DNA of 64,000 nt from Leptolinea sp. UBA5203 (lineage in GTDB: Bacteria > Chloroflexota > Anaerolineae > Anaerolineales > Anaerolineaceae): positions 59,003-123,002 of the forward strand of contig DHVR01000004.1 of NCBI GenBank assembly GCA_002412765.1, in the 5' to 3' direction. The translations under genes were made by a program, and so were the position numbers. The notes under the pieces are model-generated. The model searched no databases, was not told where the DNA came from, and saw nothing but the letters and a program-made list of their open reading frames with translations. Shown here in pieces: positions 51,530-59,533 of this stretch (the first letter of the stretch is position 1; every line of letters begins with the position of its first letter).

Positions 51530-51721
51530 CTACAAATAATCCAACAGTGGCACACCCATCAGACTGGTAAATCAGTCCTGGGTTAAATCATCCCCATCCT
51601 CAATTTCCTTTATATCGAGCGGTTCCAATTGAAACGTCCTTGAGGCTTCTTTTTCGCCCCGCAATATACTCGCCCCCTCTTTTATACTCTCTACCAATTC
51701 TGTAAAATCAGCCTGTTCCAT
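51530..51721 (-). pseudogene. Remnant of an XRE/NadS-type antitoxin
   Basis: From the ATG at 51721 the frame reads MEQADFTELVESIKEGASIL, RGEKEASRTFQLEP and DIKEI, the typical start of HigA/NadS-like antitoxins. After LTQD a TGA (51572-51574) interrupts, but the same frame continues FTSLMGVPLLDYL, which fits the helix-turn-helix (L-SQ-EFA-LIGVSV-TL) of the family, until TAG at 51530. The conserved WEQGRR end is missing. It is therefore a nonsense-mutated and truncated relic; its toxin gene is gone. Confidence 0.6.
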
Positions 51722-51790
51722 CCGGTTTTCTCCCAACCATTCCCTGGAATAATAATATTCCTTTAAGGGCAAGCACAAAACACACAAACC

Positions 51791-52393
51791 TTACTCCCCC
51801 ATCCGCTCCATCCTCGGAATAGCCGCCAGCACCGCGCGCGCCCTATGACTGAGGGTATTCTTCTCCTCCATGCTCATCTCGGCCATGGTTTTGCCCAGGT
51901 CCGGCAGAAAAAAGATCGGATCATAACCAAATCCCTGCTGGCCGCGTTCCTCGGGCAGGATCTCCCCCTGGCAGATACCCTCGGTGGTAAAGACCTCCCC
52001 ATCCGGGCTGGCGACGGCGATCACACAGCGGAACTGCGCCCGCCAGGGACGGGCAATCCCGGCCAGTTTGGTTAACAAATATGCGCGCCGGTCGGCATCC
52101 GAAGCCCCCGCGATGGGCGAAAAACGCGCCGAATGCAGCCCGGGCTGGCCGTCCAGTGCGTCCACTTCCAGGCCGGAATCATCGGCGATCACCAGCAATC
52201 CGCTGGCGGCAGCGTAGGCGCGCGCTTTTTTCAGCGCGTTTTCGGCATAGGTCAGGCCGTCTTCTTCCACGTCCAGTTCAATCCCCATCAGTTTGGGAGT
52301 CACCAGATGGAACGATGTGCCTGCCAGCAGGGCCTGCATCTCAATTAATTTGCCAGCGTTGCTGCTGGCGAGCATCATGGTTTTATTTTTCAT
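51791..52393 (-). CDS. rdgB: XTP/dITP diphosphatase (HAM1/RdgB)
   Basis: A 200-residue protein of normal length. Motifs: MMLASSNAGKLIEMQALL (SSNxGK), DVEEDGLTYAENALKKARAY, IADDSGLEVDALDGQPGLHSARF (in the usual position for the catalytic acid pair), and the later GYDPIFFLPDLGKTMAEMS and LSHRARAVLA. It hydrolyses non-canonical purine nucleoside triphosphates to monophosphates. It is divergent from the DUF177-sigA unit with about 97 bp between the start codons, a region that holds the promoter of the latter. Confidence 0.95.
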   Translation of the reverse strand: MKNKTMMLASSNAGKLIEMQALLAGTSFHLVTPKLMGIELDVEEDGLTYAENALKKARAYAAASGLLVIADDSGLEVDALDGQPGLHSARFSPIAGASDADRRAYLLTKLAGIARPWRAQFRCVIAVASPDGEVFTTEGICQGEILPEERGQQGFGYDPIFFLPDLGKTMAEMSMEEKNTLSHRARAVLAAIPRMERMGE

Positions 52394-52419
52394 ATTTATA
52401 TGATATAAATTATATATTC

Positions 52420-52448
52420 TTGACTTAGCTTAATCCGTATGCTATAAT
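52420..52448 (+). promoter_or_regulatory. Sigma-70 promoter of the DUF177-sigA unit
   Basis: TTGACT (52420-52425), a 17-bp spacer and a perfect TATAAT (52443-52448), 41 nt upstream of the GTG start of the DUF177 gene. Confidence 0.8.
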
Positions 52449-52489
52449 CGGTTTGATTAAAAATTTACTGACAAAGAAAAATACAACCT

Positions 52490-52984
52490 GTGAACAACAA
52501 TAAAAATCTTCTTCGGATCAATATAGGTTTCTTAATTGCCCAGTCGGCAGGCACATATCGAGAATTTGCATTTGACTTGCCGGAACTAGCAGTAGAGGAT
52601 GATCAAGAATTAATTTTCACTGCCGTCAAGGGATCATCGATAATCAGTCGAGCCCAACAGGGCCTGCTGGTGCAGGGGAACTTTAGCGCTGAGACCCCAT
52701 CCACTTGTGTACGTTGTTTGAATGATTTTCAACTTCATATCAAGACTGATTTCGATGAATTGTACGCGTTTAAAGAGGAAAACGCAACGGACTCTGGTTT
52801 GATGGTTCCCGAAAATGGTTACATTGACCTCAAACCCCTGTTGCTTGAATACTTACTGGTAGAAATTCCCATTAACCCAATATGCAAAGATGACTGTGCT
52901 GGCCTGTGCCCCGAATGTGGGTGCAATTTGAATGTTATCCACTGTGAACATTCTGGTCATATAACGCAGGACGAACGCCCCTAA
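52490..52984 (+). CDS. DUF177 (YceD-like) zinc-binding protein
   Basis: A 164-residue protein starting at GTG. Conserved YceD features are the TCVRCLNDFQ motif (Cys73, Cys76), the acidic ELYAF strand, and PICKDDCAGLCPECGCNLN at 131-147 (Cys132, 136, 140, 143, 145). DUF177 proteins influence 23S rRNA accumulation and are usually followed by rpmF (ribosomal protein L32). Here no rpmF follows; the next gene is the housekeeping sigma factor. AT-rich promoter elements lie upstream. Confidence 0.9.
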   Translation: MNNNKNLLRINIGFLIAQSAGTYREFAFDLPELAVEDDQELIFTAVKGSSIISRAQQGLLVQGNFSAETPSTCVRCLNDFQLHIKTDFDELYAFKEENATDSGLMVPENGYIDLKPLLLEYLLVEIPINPICKDDCAGLCPECGCNLNVIHCEHSGHITQDERP

Positions 52985-53070
52985 GAAGGTTTCCATTGTA
53001 ATCGGTTCTGAAGTTCTTGCGCATCGCTGGCCACATGTTTCCGGAAACACTTTATCAAGGAGGGTTGGTA

Positions 53071-54246
53071 TTGATTGATCCGGTGAGAAAGAAACGTACC
53101 CAGGCAGTTCTGGAAAATTTGCTGGACAAGGCAGATATTCAGGGTTACCTAACCACGGATGACCTCATAGAGGTATATCCGGACGCCGCACAACAGGCTG
53201 ATCGTTTAAAAGCTATCATGCATTCTTTACGTCGGAAAGGCATCGAAATTATTGACGATGTCGAACCCGAATCTTTTGATTCCGATGAGTATATTGAATC
53301 TGAAATAAATCTTCACAGCAATCTTGCCGCCATCTCCAGTGATGACACCGTTGGCCTCTACATGAAAGAAATGGCCAGGGTTCCCCTGCTATCTGTGGAA
53401 GAAGAAATTAACCTTGCCAAGAAAATTGAGGCAGGGAATTCAGCCCGCCTCAAACTCACCCGTCTGAATGGCAATGGAACCCCGGAAGAATACAAACACC
53501 TCAAAGAATTGCTCAGCGACGGCGAAACTGCCCGCGAGCATCTCATCAAAGCCAATACCCGTCTGGTGGTCAGCATCGCCAAACGCTACATTGGCCGCGG
53601 GGTCCCATTTCTGGATCTAATTCAGGAAGGCAACCTGGGCTTGATGAAGGCCGTGCGTAAATATGAATATCAGCGCGGATTTCGTTTTTCCACTTACGCC
53701 ACCTGGTGGATTCGCCAGACCATCACCCGCGCCATTGCCGATCAGGGCCGCACCATTCGCGTCCCTGTGCATATGGTGGACCGCATTCGCCAGATTTACC
53801 GCACCTCCCATGAGCTGGAACAAACCCTCGGGCGCGTCCCTACCACCGAAGAACTGGCCGATGAAATGGGCCACTCCGCCAAAAAAGTGGATTGGATGCT
53901 GCGTGTTTCCTGGCTGCCCCTCTCGTTGGAATCCCCGATCAATGAAGATGGCGAAGAAACGGAATTGGGCATGTTTGTGGAAGATACCATTACCCCTTCC
54001 CCCTCCCAAAGCGCCTACACCAAATTACTCAGCGAAAAAATTGAAGACGTGCTGGATACCCTGCCCCCGCGGGAAGCTCGCATTCTCAAGCTGCGCTTCG
54101 GCTTGGAAAACGGCCGCACCTACACCCTGGAAGAAGTGGGCGAAAAATTTGGCCTGACCCGGGAGCGCATCCGCCAGATTGAAAGCAAAGCCCTGCGCCG
54201 CCTGCGCCATCCCCGCCGTTCGCGGCAATTGAAAGAATATCTTTAA
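53071..54246 (+). CDS. sigA: Housekeeping RNA polymerase sigma factor (RpoD/SigA)
   Basis: A TTG at 53071 preceded by AAGGAGG with a 6-nt gap is the best start, giving 391 residues; an in-frame ATG at 53035 is a rival. Region 1.1 is present (about 8-70), then region 1.2 DTVGLYMKEMARVPLLSVEE, region 2 with RLVVSIAKRYIGRGVPFLDL, QEGNLGLMKAVRKYEYQRGF, FSTYATWWIRQTITRAIADQ, region 3 VHMVDRIRQIYRTSHELEQT, and region 4 with LTRERIRQIESKALRRLRHP. All match group 1 sigma-70. The promoters noted in this window fit its usual consensus. A terminator follows. Confidence 0.95.
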   Translation: MIDPVRKKRTQAVLENLLDKADIQGYLTTDDLIEVYPDAAQQADRLKAIMHSLRRKGIEIIDDVEPESFDSDEYIESEINLHSNLAAISSDDTVGLYMKEMARVPLLSVEEEINLAKKIEAGNSARLKLTRLNGNGTPEEYKHLKELLSDGETAREHLIKANTRLVVSIAKRYIGRGVPFLDLIQEGNLGLMKAVRKYEYQRGFRFSTYATWWIRQTITRAIADQGRTIRVPVHMVDRIRQIYRTSHELEQTLGRVPTTEELADEMGHSAKKVDWMLRVSWLPLSLESPINEDGEETELGMFVEDTITPSPSQSAYTKLLSEKIEDVLDTLPPREARILKLRFGLENGRTYTLEEVGEKFGLTRERIRQIESKALRRLRHPRRSRQLKEYL

Positions 54247-54267
54247 AATGGAAATATATTCTCGTAG

Positions 54268-54292
54268 GGGCGACCGGTGGTCGCCCTTTTTT
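54268..54292 (+). terminator. Intrinsic terminator of sigA
   Basis: GGGCGACC (54268-54275), loop GGT, GGTCGCCC (54279-54286), then six T. 22 nt after the stop codon. Confidence 0.93.
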
Positions 54293-54451
54293 GTTGGGTA
54301 TTCAAAAAATGTTTTAATGACTCATACGCATCCACCAAAAAAACATCGTTTCCCGATACCAGCCTGTTGGGGTAACAGTGAATTTTCATTTCACTTTCTT
54401 CTCGTTTTAAGGGGATTTCAGAATCATATTGAGTTTTTCCTCATTCGCCTT

Positions 54452-54780
54452 AGGGGCCAAGCATTCGTCACAGCTTCAAATAACAGTCCTATCCATCGAA
54501 TGCTTTGCCCTGCCCGCCCAACAGAATATTCCACAATCCTGTGGCAATCTCATCCAAGAAAGGGCAAAGCATTTCATTGATGCCGTGATTTCCCAGCTTC
54601 TTTTTGAAATGCTTTGCCCCTACAGGTCCCATTTAATTGATTCAAAATATAGGTGCACCTACTGGTCACTGCATTATATTATTCCATACACGATTTTACT
54701 TACCTCGCTTGTCGTAATCCGTAGGGGCCAAGCATTCGTACGACCGTTGAATGGAATTCCCACTATCGAATGCTTTGCCC
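54452..54780. repeat. Three inverted-repeat copies built on the motif AAGCATTCG/CGAATGCTT
   Basis: Copy 1 spans 54452-54510 (AGGGGCCAAGCATTCG ... CGAATGCTTTGCCC), copy 2 54560-54622 (AGGGCAAAGCATTTCA ... TGAAATGCTTTGCCCCT), copy 3 54722-54780 (TAGGGGCCAAGCATTCG ... CGAATGCTTTGCCC). Loops differ in sequence. A half copy, AAGGGCGAAACGTTTTAA, follows at 54830. No gene is seen in the 54293-54843 gap. Confidence 0.8.
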
Positions 54781-54843
54781 TCAGCATCAAACGGGATTTT
54801 CAATAACAATCCAGAAGTCCTGTCCGAGCAAGGGCGAAACGTT

Positions 54844-55749
54844 TTAATACCCCAACTTGTTTTCCGGAAGAAATAATTCATCCAAAACCTGCCAATATTG
54901 GTCTTGTGAATCAGGCGGGATCTCCCCATGATATGCTTCAGGCACAATCCACAACTTCACCGACCGGGCGCTGCCCTCTTTTGCCGTTTGTCCTTGGGTA
55001 ATTGCCTGGGTGCGCTCCGCTTCCTGTTCCCCATATATTAACAGCAAACCCAGCGGCGGCAGACTGGCATACGCCTCCACCGGACGGACCTGATCCACCC
55101 TGACTCCAGTGAACAAGGGAAACCAGAGGATCACACTGCGCTGCGCCAGCCAGGAAAACGAGAGAAAAGGCGAGGGTTGAAACAGCATCTCAGAGCGCAG
55201 CTCGGCAAAATTGCCCATCAACACCATGGCCTGCATCTCGGGCATCTGCGGACCAGCCATCAATAATGCCGCCGCGCCGGAAGAGAACCCCAGCGACCCC
55301 ACCCAAGTGACTTCCGGTCGGCTGCGCAGGAAAGAAACCGCCGCCAGCACCTGCTTGCTTTCTTTCAGTCCCAGGCTGGCGGGTAGGTCATTGCAAGCCG
55401 GGTCTGGAAAGATGACAAAACCATAGCCAGTTGCGGAAAAATGATCCATCTCCGCCTGCCAATCGGCCAGCGTGCCGTTATGCCCGCCCACCAATACGAG
55501 AACCCTCCCGTTTTGCGGGGGAACGAACCAGAAATCAGTCCTCACCCCATTTTCATCCGTCCAGGTTATGAGTTCCATCGCGGGTGATAAAGGCTGGTCT
55601 ATTTTACATGCAGGATGTAGCAGCTTCCAGGTATACGGCGCAGCGCTAAAGAAAGGAATTAAAAAATAGGCGCAGCCGAGGAGGAAAATCCCCCAAACCA
55701 GCTTGCGCCCATGATTGCGCAATAAACCGTGATTAATCCACCCAGTCAT
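54844..55749 (-). CDS. Membrane-anchored alpha/beta hydrolase-like protein
   Basis: The ATG at 55749 overlaps the upstream CDF gene by 17 bp and gives 301 residues. One membrane helix (about 16-36, LVWGIFLLGCAYFLIPFF) is followed by an alpha/beta-hydrolase fold outside: VLVLVGGHNGTLADWQAEMD, a nucleophile elbow GSLGFSSGAAALLMAG (Ser in GFSSG), and a C-terminal EAYHGEIPPDSQDQYW with the likely catalytic His. A further start at 55806 is possible. Substrate unknown. Co-transcribed with the CDF transporter. Confidence 0.75.
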   Translation of the reverse strand: MTGWINHGLLRNHGRKLVWGIFLLGCAYFLIPFFSAAPYTWKLLHPACKIDQPLSPAMELITWTDENGVRTDFWFVPPQNGRVLVLVGGHNGTLADWQAEMDHFSATGYGFVIFPDPACNDLPASLGLKESKQVLAAVSFLRSRPEVTWVGSLGFSSGAAALLMAGPQMPEMQAMVLMGNFAELRSEMLFQPSPFLSFSWLAQRSVILWFPLFTGVRVDQVRPVEAYASLPPLGLLLIYGEQEAERTQAITQGQTAKEGSARSVKLWIVPEAYHGEIPPDSQDQYWQVLDELFLPENKLGY

Positions 55750-56632
55750 CCGGTTCAATGTGCACATAAGCCCGGTCCACTTCCGGAATGGCTTCCAATT
55801 TCTCAATCACTTCATCATTGATGGCGTGCGCACTCTTCAGGCTTACTGTGCCATCCACGTTGACATGCACGTCCACCACCAATTGCGGACCAACATATTC
55901 GGTCATCATGTGGTGTACCCGCAGAACCCCCTCCACCGTCATCGCCTCATCCACAATCTTCTTGCGGATTTCAGGATCAGCACCGGCCCCGGTTAGATAT
56001 TTCAAATTTTCCCGGGCTGTTACAAAGGCGTTGCGGAAAATCCAGGCCGCCACAATCAAACCGGCAAATGGATCAAGTAAAGGCGTTAGAAAGCGGGATC
56101 CCAAAATACCAATGAAAGCCGCACTGGATGTCAACACATCACTCAAGTTATCCTTGGCAGTCGCCCGTAAACTTGGGCTGCTTACTTTTTTGGCAATAAA
56201 CCGGATCCAGATGAACATCCCGGCTTTGATTAATGCACTGATGCCTAACACCACAGCCGGTAAACCCAGGGGGATGGAGGTACCTCCGGAAATAAAGCGT
56301 TCAATGGCAGCACGACTGGCTTCATAACCTGCAATGCCCATGGAGAAAGCCACGGCCACGCCGACCAGCGGTTCAAATCGGCTGTGCCCTTGAGGATGGG
56401 ACAGATCAGGCGGCTGAATGGTCATCCACAGGCCAAGAGCCATCAAGACAGAATACAACACATCCGATATAGAATTGGCCGCGTCCGCGTACAGGGCAAC
56501 ACTACCCGTCAGCTTTGCAGCGACACTTTTTCCGACAGCCAGCAGCACATTGCCAATCACCGTGATAATGATGGCTGTCCAATAATACGTGTCCCGCTCT
56601 TTTTGAGGGTGTGCAGGTCTTGTCCACAACAT
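55733..56632 (-). CDS. Cation diffusion facilitator (CDF) metal transporter
   Basis: A 299-residue CDF family protein with six membrane helices in the first 210 residues and a C-terminal cytosolic metal-sensing domain. The zinc/iron-binding residues in helices 2 and 5 are visible in ALYADAANSISDVLYSVLMA and ATAKDNLSDVLTSSAAFIG, and LDPFAGLIVAAWIFRNAF follows. The C-terminal domain has VHHMMTEYVGPQLVVDVHVN. It exports divalent metal, possibly Fe, Mn, Zn or Co. A palindrome upstream may bind a metalloregulator, and a ferritin gene is upstream on the same strand. Confidence 0.92.
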   Translation of the reverse strand: MLWTRPAHPQKERDTYYWTAIIITVIGNVLLAVGKSVAAKLTGSVALYADAANSISDVLYSVLMALGLWMTIQPPDLSHPQGHSRFEPLVGVAVAFSMGIAGYEASRAAIERFISGGTSIPLGLPAVVLGISALIKAGMFIWIRFIAKKVSSPSLRATAKDNLSDVLTSSAAFIGILGSRFLTPLLDPFAGLIVAAWIFRNAFVTARENLKYLTGAGADPEIRKKIVDEAMTVEGVLRVHHMMTEYVGPQLVVDVHVNVDGTVSLKSAHAINDEVIEKLEAIPEVDRAYVHIEPDDWVD

Positions 56633-56650
56633 CAGGCTCTTATCTCCATT

Positions 56651-56677
56651 TTCATTCTAAAACATTTTTAGAATGAA
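56651..56677. promoter_or_regulatory. 27-bp perfect palindrome in front of the CDF gene
   Basis: TTCATTCTAAAA and TTTTAGAATGAA are perfect 12-bp arms around CAT, 19 nt before the start codon. On the minus strand it includes a TAGAAT -10-like box. It is a good candidate operator for a metal-responsive repressor, or a leader hairpin. Confidence 0.55.
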
Positions 56678-56696
56678 AGGGCTACAATTTCGAGTT

Positions 56697-56729
56697 AACA
56701 AAAAGGGAATAGCGTTTCCACTATTCCCT
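56697..56729 (-). terminator. Intrinsic terminator of the ferritin gene
   Basis: AGGGAATAG (56704-56712) and CTATTCCCT (56721-56729) form a 9-bp stem, followed on the minus strand by a T-tract. It separates ferritin from the CDF unit. Confidence 0.85.
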
Positions 56730-56759
56730 GGAACTTCAGGAATGATTTGATTGGCGGCT

Positions 56760-57278
56760 TTATTCGCTAGCGGTAGGAGCACCTGCTGCCGGTCCGCGCA
56801 AACTCATCACACGATTATCCAACATCAAGAGATTCTTCTCACCTGCCAATTTTACCAGATTGAGAAGGTTTTCCATCGTGGAAACTTCTTCCAATTGTTC
56901 GCTGATGAACCAATCCAGGAAACGCTGGCTAATGTAGTCTTTCTCTTCAACAGCGATATCCATCAAATTATAAATCTGACGGGTAACTTCTTTTTCCCAA
57001 CCCAAAGCTGCCGTAACCGCCTCTTCAGCGGAGGTAAATGTAGCCTTTTGCTGGGGAATGGCAGGAATCTGTAAAGGAGAACCGGTCTCCAGGACATAGT
57101 GCAGTAACTTCATGGCATGGGCGTTCTCTTCCTGTGCTTGTAAAAAGAAAAAGGTCGCAAAATTGGAAAGGGACATCGCATCAAAGTAGGCAGCGATTTG
57201 CAGGTATTGCATCGAAGCGCCAAATTCATTACCAACCTGTGCGTTAAAGGTATCGTTTAATTTCTTGCTGATCATCAT
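56760..57278 (-). CDS. Non-haem ferritin (FtnA-like)
   Basis: A 172-residue ferritin. The four-helix bundle and ferroxidase residues are visible: Glu18 and Tyr25 (VGNEFGASMQYLQIAAYFD), Glu50-Glu51 and His54 (QEENAHAMK), Glu in GWEKEVTRQIYNL, and SEQLEEVSTMENLL. It stores iron as a 24-subunit shell. GGAGGA lies 9 nt before the ATG. The C-terminal tail RGPAAGAPTASE is unusual in being Pro/Ala-rich. The nearby CDF transporter suggests a common role in metal homeostasis. Confidence 0.93.
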   Translation of the reverse strand: MMISKKLNDTFNAQVGNEFGASMQYLQIAAYFDAMSLSNFATFFFLQAQEENAHAMKLLHYVLETGSPLQIPAIPQQKATFTSAEEAVTAALGWEKEVTRQIYNLMDIAVEEKDYISQRFLDWFISEQLEEVSTMENLLNLVKLAGEKNLLMLDNRVMSLRGPAAGAPTASE

Positions 57279-57370
57279 AATTTTATCCTCCTGTACGTGC
57301 TCTAATACACTAATATTACTCTAAATTATCGCCTTGACACATCAGAAGATTATTAATGTTTTAATGGCGT

Positions 57371-58108
57371 TCATTTCTTGTTGCGTTGGAAAAGCGCCTG
57401 GTAAAGCGTAACCGATCCAGCGATGGAGGCATTTAGAGATTCAATATGCCCCAGCATGGGCAGCTTTACCACCACATCACAGGATTTCTTAACCAGGGTA
57501 CGCAGCCCTTCACCTTCACTGCCGACCACAACCGCTAATTTTCCATCCAGGCGGGTCTGCTCAATGGCTTGAGATTCAGGACCGCCGTCCAAGCCGATCA
57601 CCCAGATATCCATTTCCTTCATCCGGTCAATCGCCTGGGCAATGTTCATTTGCGTGACCAGCAAGTGTTCCGTCGCGCCGGATGAGGCATTCACCACAGC
57701 CGGAGTAATCCCGGCTGCCCGGTGATGCGCCATCACCACGCCGTGGATACCCACGGATTCTGCGGTACGTAATAAGGTACCCAAATTTTGAGGATTCTGC
57801 AGCACATCCAGCACGAGGATAAACGGAATTTCGTTTTTCTCCACCCAGTGTTGTTCGATATCCACCAGCTCAACATATGGATAACCGCTGGCTTCCAAGG
57901 CAAACCCCTGGTGATTGTCGCCGTATTTATCCAGTTTATCCCGCCGCACCGTTTCAATTTGGATATTGCGTTCCTTCGCCATTTTGATAATATCATTAAC
58001 CGTATCCTTGGCTTTCACACCATCGGCCACTTTTAACGTAAACACATCCCGCCGATGGGCTTTCAGCACTTCGGCGACAGAGTGTCGTCCGGTTATCCAT
58101 TCACGCAT
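57371..58108 (-). CDS. rlmB: 23S rRNA 2'-O-methyltransferase RlmB (SpoU/TrmH family)
   Basis: A 245-residue SpoU methyltransferase with the N-terminal substrate-binding domain (1-75, REWITGRHSVAEVLKAHRRD) and the C-terminal trefoil-knot SAM domain. Motif 1 is VLDVLQNPQNLGTLLRTAES, motif 2 VVVGSEGEGLRTLV, motif 3 VKLPMLGHIESLNASIAGSV. RlmB methylates G2251 of 23S rRNA. It follows cysS on the same strand after 18 nt, an arrangement also known in Gram-positive bacteria. Confidence 0.93.
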   Translation of the reverse strand: MREWITGRHSVAEVLKAHRRDVFTLKVADGVKAKDTVNDIIKMAKERNIQIETVRRDKLDKYGDNHQGFALEASGYPYVELVDIEQHWVEKNEIPFILVLDVLQNPQNLGTLLRTAESVGIHGVVMAHHRAAGITPAVVNASSGATEHLLVTQMNIAQAIDRMKEMDIWVIGLDGGPESQAIEQTRLDGKLAVVVGSEGEGLRTLVKKSCDVVVKLPMLGHIESLNASIAGSVTLYQALFQRNKK

Positions 58109-58126
58109 GTTTTTTTCCTATAAACC

Positions 58127-59530
58127 CTATGATTGCCAATGCCAGGTTGATCCTTCACGGGTATCTTCAATTACCACGTTCAGATCAGCCAGCCGAATGC
58201 GAATACTGTCACCCATTTCATAGAGCTTCTGGCCGCGCAGTTCAGTGCGCAGCTTCACCAGCAGATCAATAAAGGCGTCAGCATCGTGACTTTTTGTTTC
58301 CATCTCTTGTAATTGCAAACCCAAAACGCCGCACAGCGATCGGATCATTTCCTGCCCAGGTTTGAGTTCCGCATCGCTTGCTGAACTATCCCGAGCTTGA
58401 TTGATCACTCGCACCAGTTCAAACAAAATACCCAGGGCACCGGCTGAATTAAAATCATCATCCATGGACTGGATAAAACCAGCCTGCGTCTGTTCCACCT
58501 GCTGATTCAATTGTTCTTTTGCGGCCGCATCCAGCCCGCTGGCTGAAACTGCAGCGGGTTTTAATGCCGAACGTAAGCGCTCCAGACCTTTTTTGGCCTG
58601 CCCAATCACCTCATCGTTAAAGGTCAAAGGATTGCGGTAGCCGGAATTAAGTACCATGATGCGCAATACATCTGCGGAATGTTGGGCCAAGAATTCCTCA
58701 ATCGTCACCAGATTCCCCAAAGATTTGGACATTTTCTCGCCGCTCAACTGCAGCATGCCATTATGAACCCAGTAGTGGGCAAATTCTTTCCCGGTCACAC
58801 TCTCGGTTTGGGCTATTTCATTCTCGTGATGCGGAAAAATTAAATCATTGCCGCCGCCGTGAATATCAATCTGTTCCCCGAGATGATGCAAGCTCATCGC
58901 GGAACATTCAATATGCCAGCCCGGCCGGCCGTGTCCCCAGGGGCTCTCCCAATACGGTTCGCCAGGTTTGACGGACTTCCACAGGGCAAAATCCATCGGA
59001 GATTCTTTGCGGTCATCAACATCAATGCGGCTTCCCGATTGCATATCATCCAATTTCCGCCCGGATAATCGCCCGTAATCGTCATCCTTTTTCACCCGGA
59101 AATAAACATCCCCATTCATTTCATAGGCATAGCCTTTTTCTATCAAGGCGCTGACCATGCTGAGAATTTGATCCATCTCATGGGTGGCCAGCGGATTAAT
59201 CGTCGCCGGCAGGATATTTAAATCCTTCAAGTGACCCTTGAATTCGTCAATGTACATCTGCCCCAATGCAAAGGGGTCCATCTTTAAATCAGCCGCACGA
59301 TTGATGATCTTGTCATCCACATCGGTAAAGTTCATGGCGTGGTTTACTTCATAACCGCGGTATTCCAGATAGCGCCGAATTACATCAAATACCAGGGCGG
59401 ACATGGCATGGCCAACGTGTGCTTTGTTATAGACGGTCGGTCCGCAGACATACATGCGCACCTTACCCGGTTCAATGGTGACAAATTCTTCTTTCTTTCT
59501 GGTTAAGGTACTGAAAAGTTTGATCGTCAT
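58127..59530 (-). CDS. cysS: Cysteinyl-tRNA synthetase
   Basis: A 467-residue class I synthetase. Cys29 (YVCGPTVYNKAHVGHAMS) is a zinc ligand and HVGH at 38-41 is the HIGH motif; the KMSKS loop is at 266-270. Zinc-binding GRPGWHIECSAMS and GGGNDLIFPHHENEIAQTES are present. Full length. It sits between a PIN/TRAM gene 3 nt upstream and rlmB 18 nt downstream, forming a tight operon. Confidence 0.97.
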   Translation of the reverse strand: MTIKLFSTLTRKKEEFVTIEPGKVRMYVCGPTVYNKAHVGHAMSALVFDVIRRYLEYRGYEVNHAMNFTDVDDKIINRAADLKMDPFALGQMYIDEFKGHLKDLNILPATINPLATHEMDQILSMVSALIEKGYAYEMNGDVYFRVKKDDDYGRLSGRKLDDMQSGSRIDVDDRKESPMDFALWKSVKPGEPYWESPWGHGRPGWHIECSAMSLHHLGEQIDIHGGGNDLIFPHHENEIAQTESVTGKEFAHYWVHNGMLQLSGEKMSKSLGNLVTIEEFLAQHSADVLRIMVLNSGYRNPLTFNDEVIGQAKKGLERLRSALKPAAVSASGLDAAAKEQLNQQVEQTQAGFIQSMDDDFNSAGALGILFELVRVINQARDSSASDAELKPGQEMIRSLCGVLGLQLQEMETKSHDADAFIDLLVKLRTELRGQKLYEMGDSIRIRLADLNVVIEDTREGSTWHWQS

Positions 59531-59533
59531 ACT

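Noticed and set aside
51572..51574. A second Sec codon in the antitoxin fragment
   Set aside because: The frame stops again 13 codons later, the family has no Cys at this place, and no hairpin was seen after the TGA.
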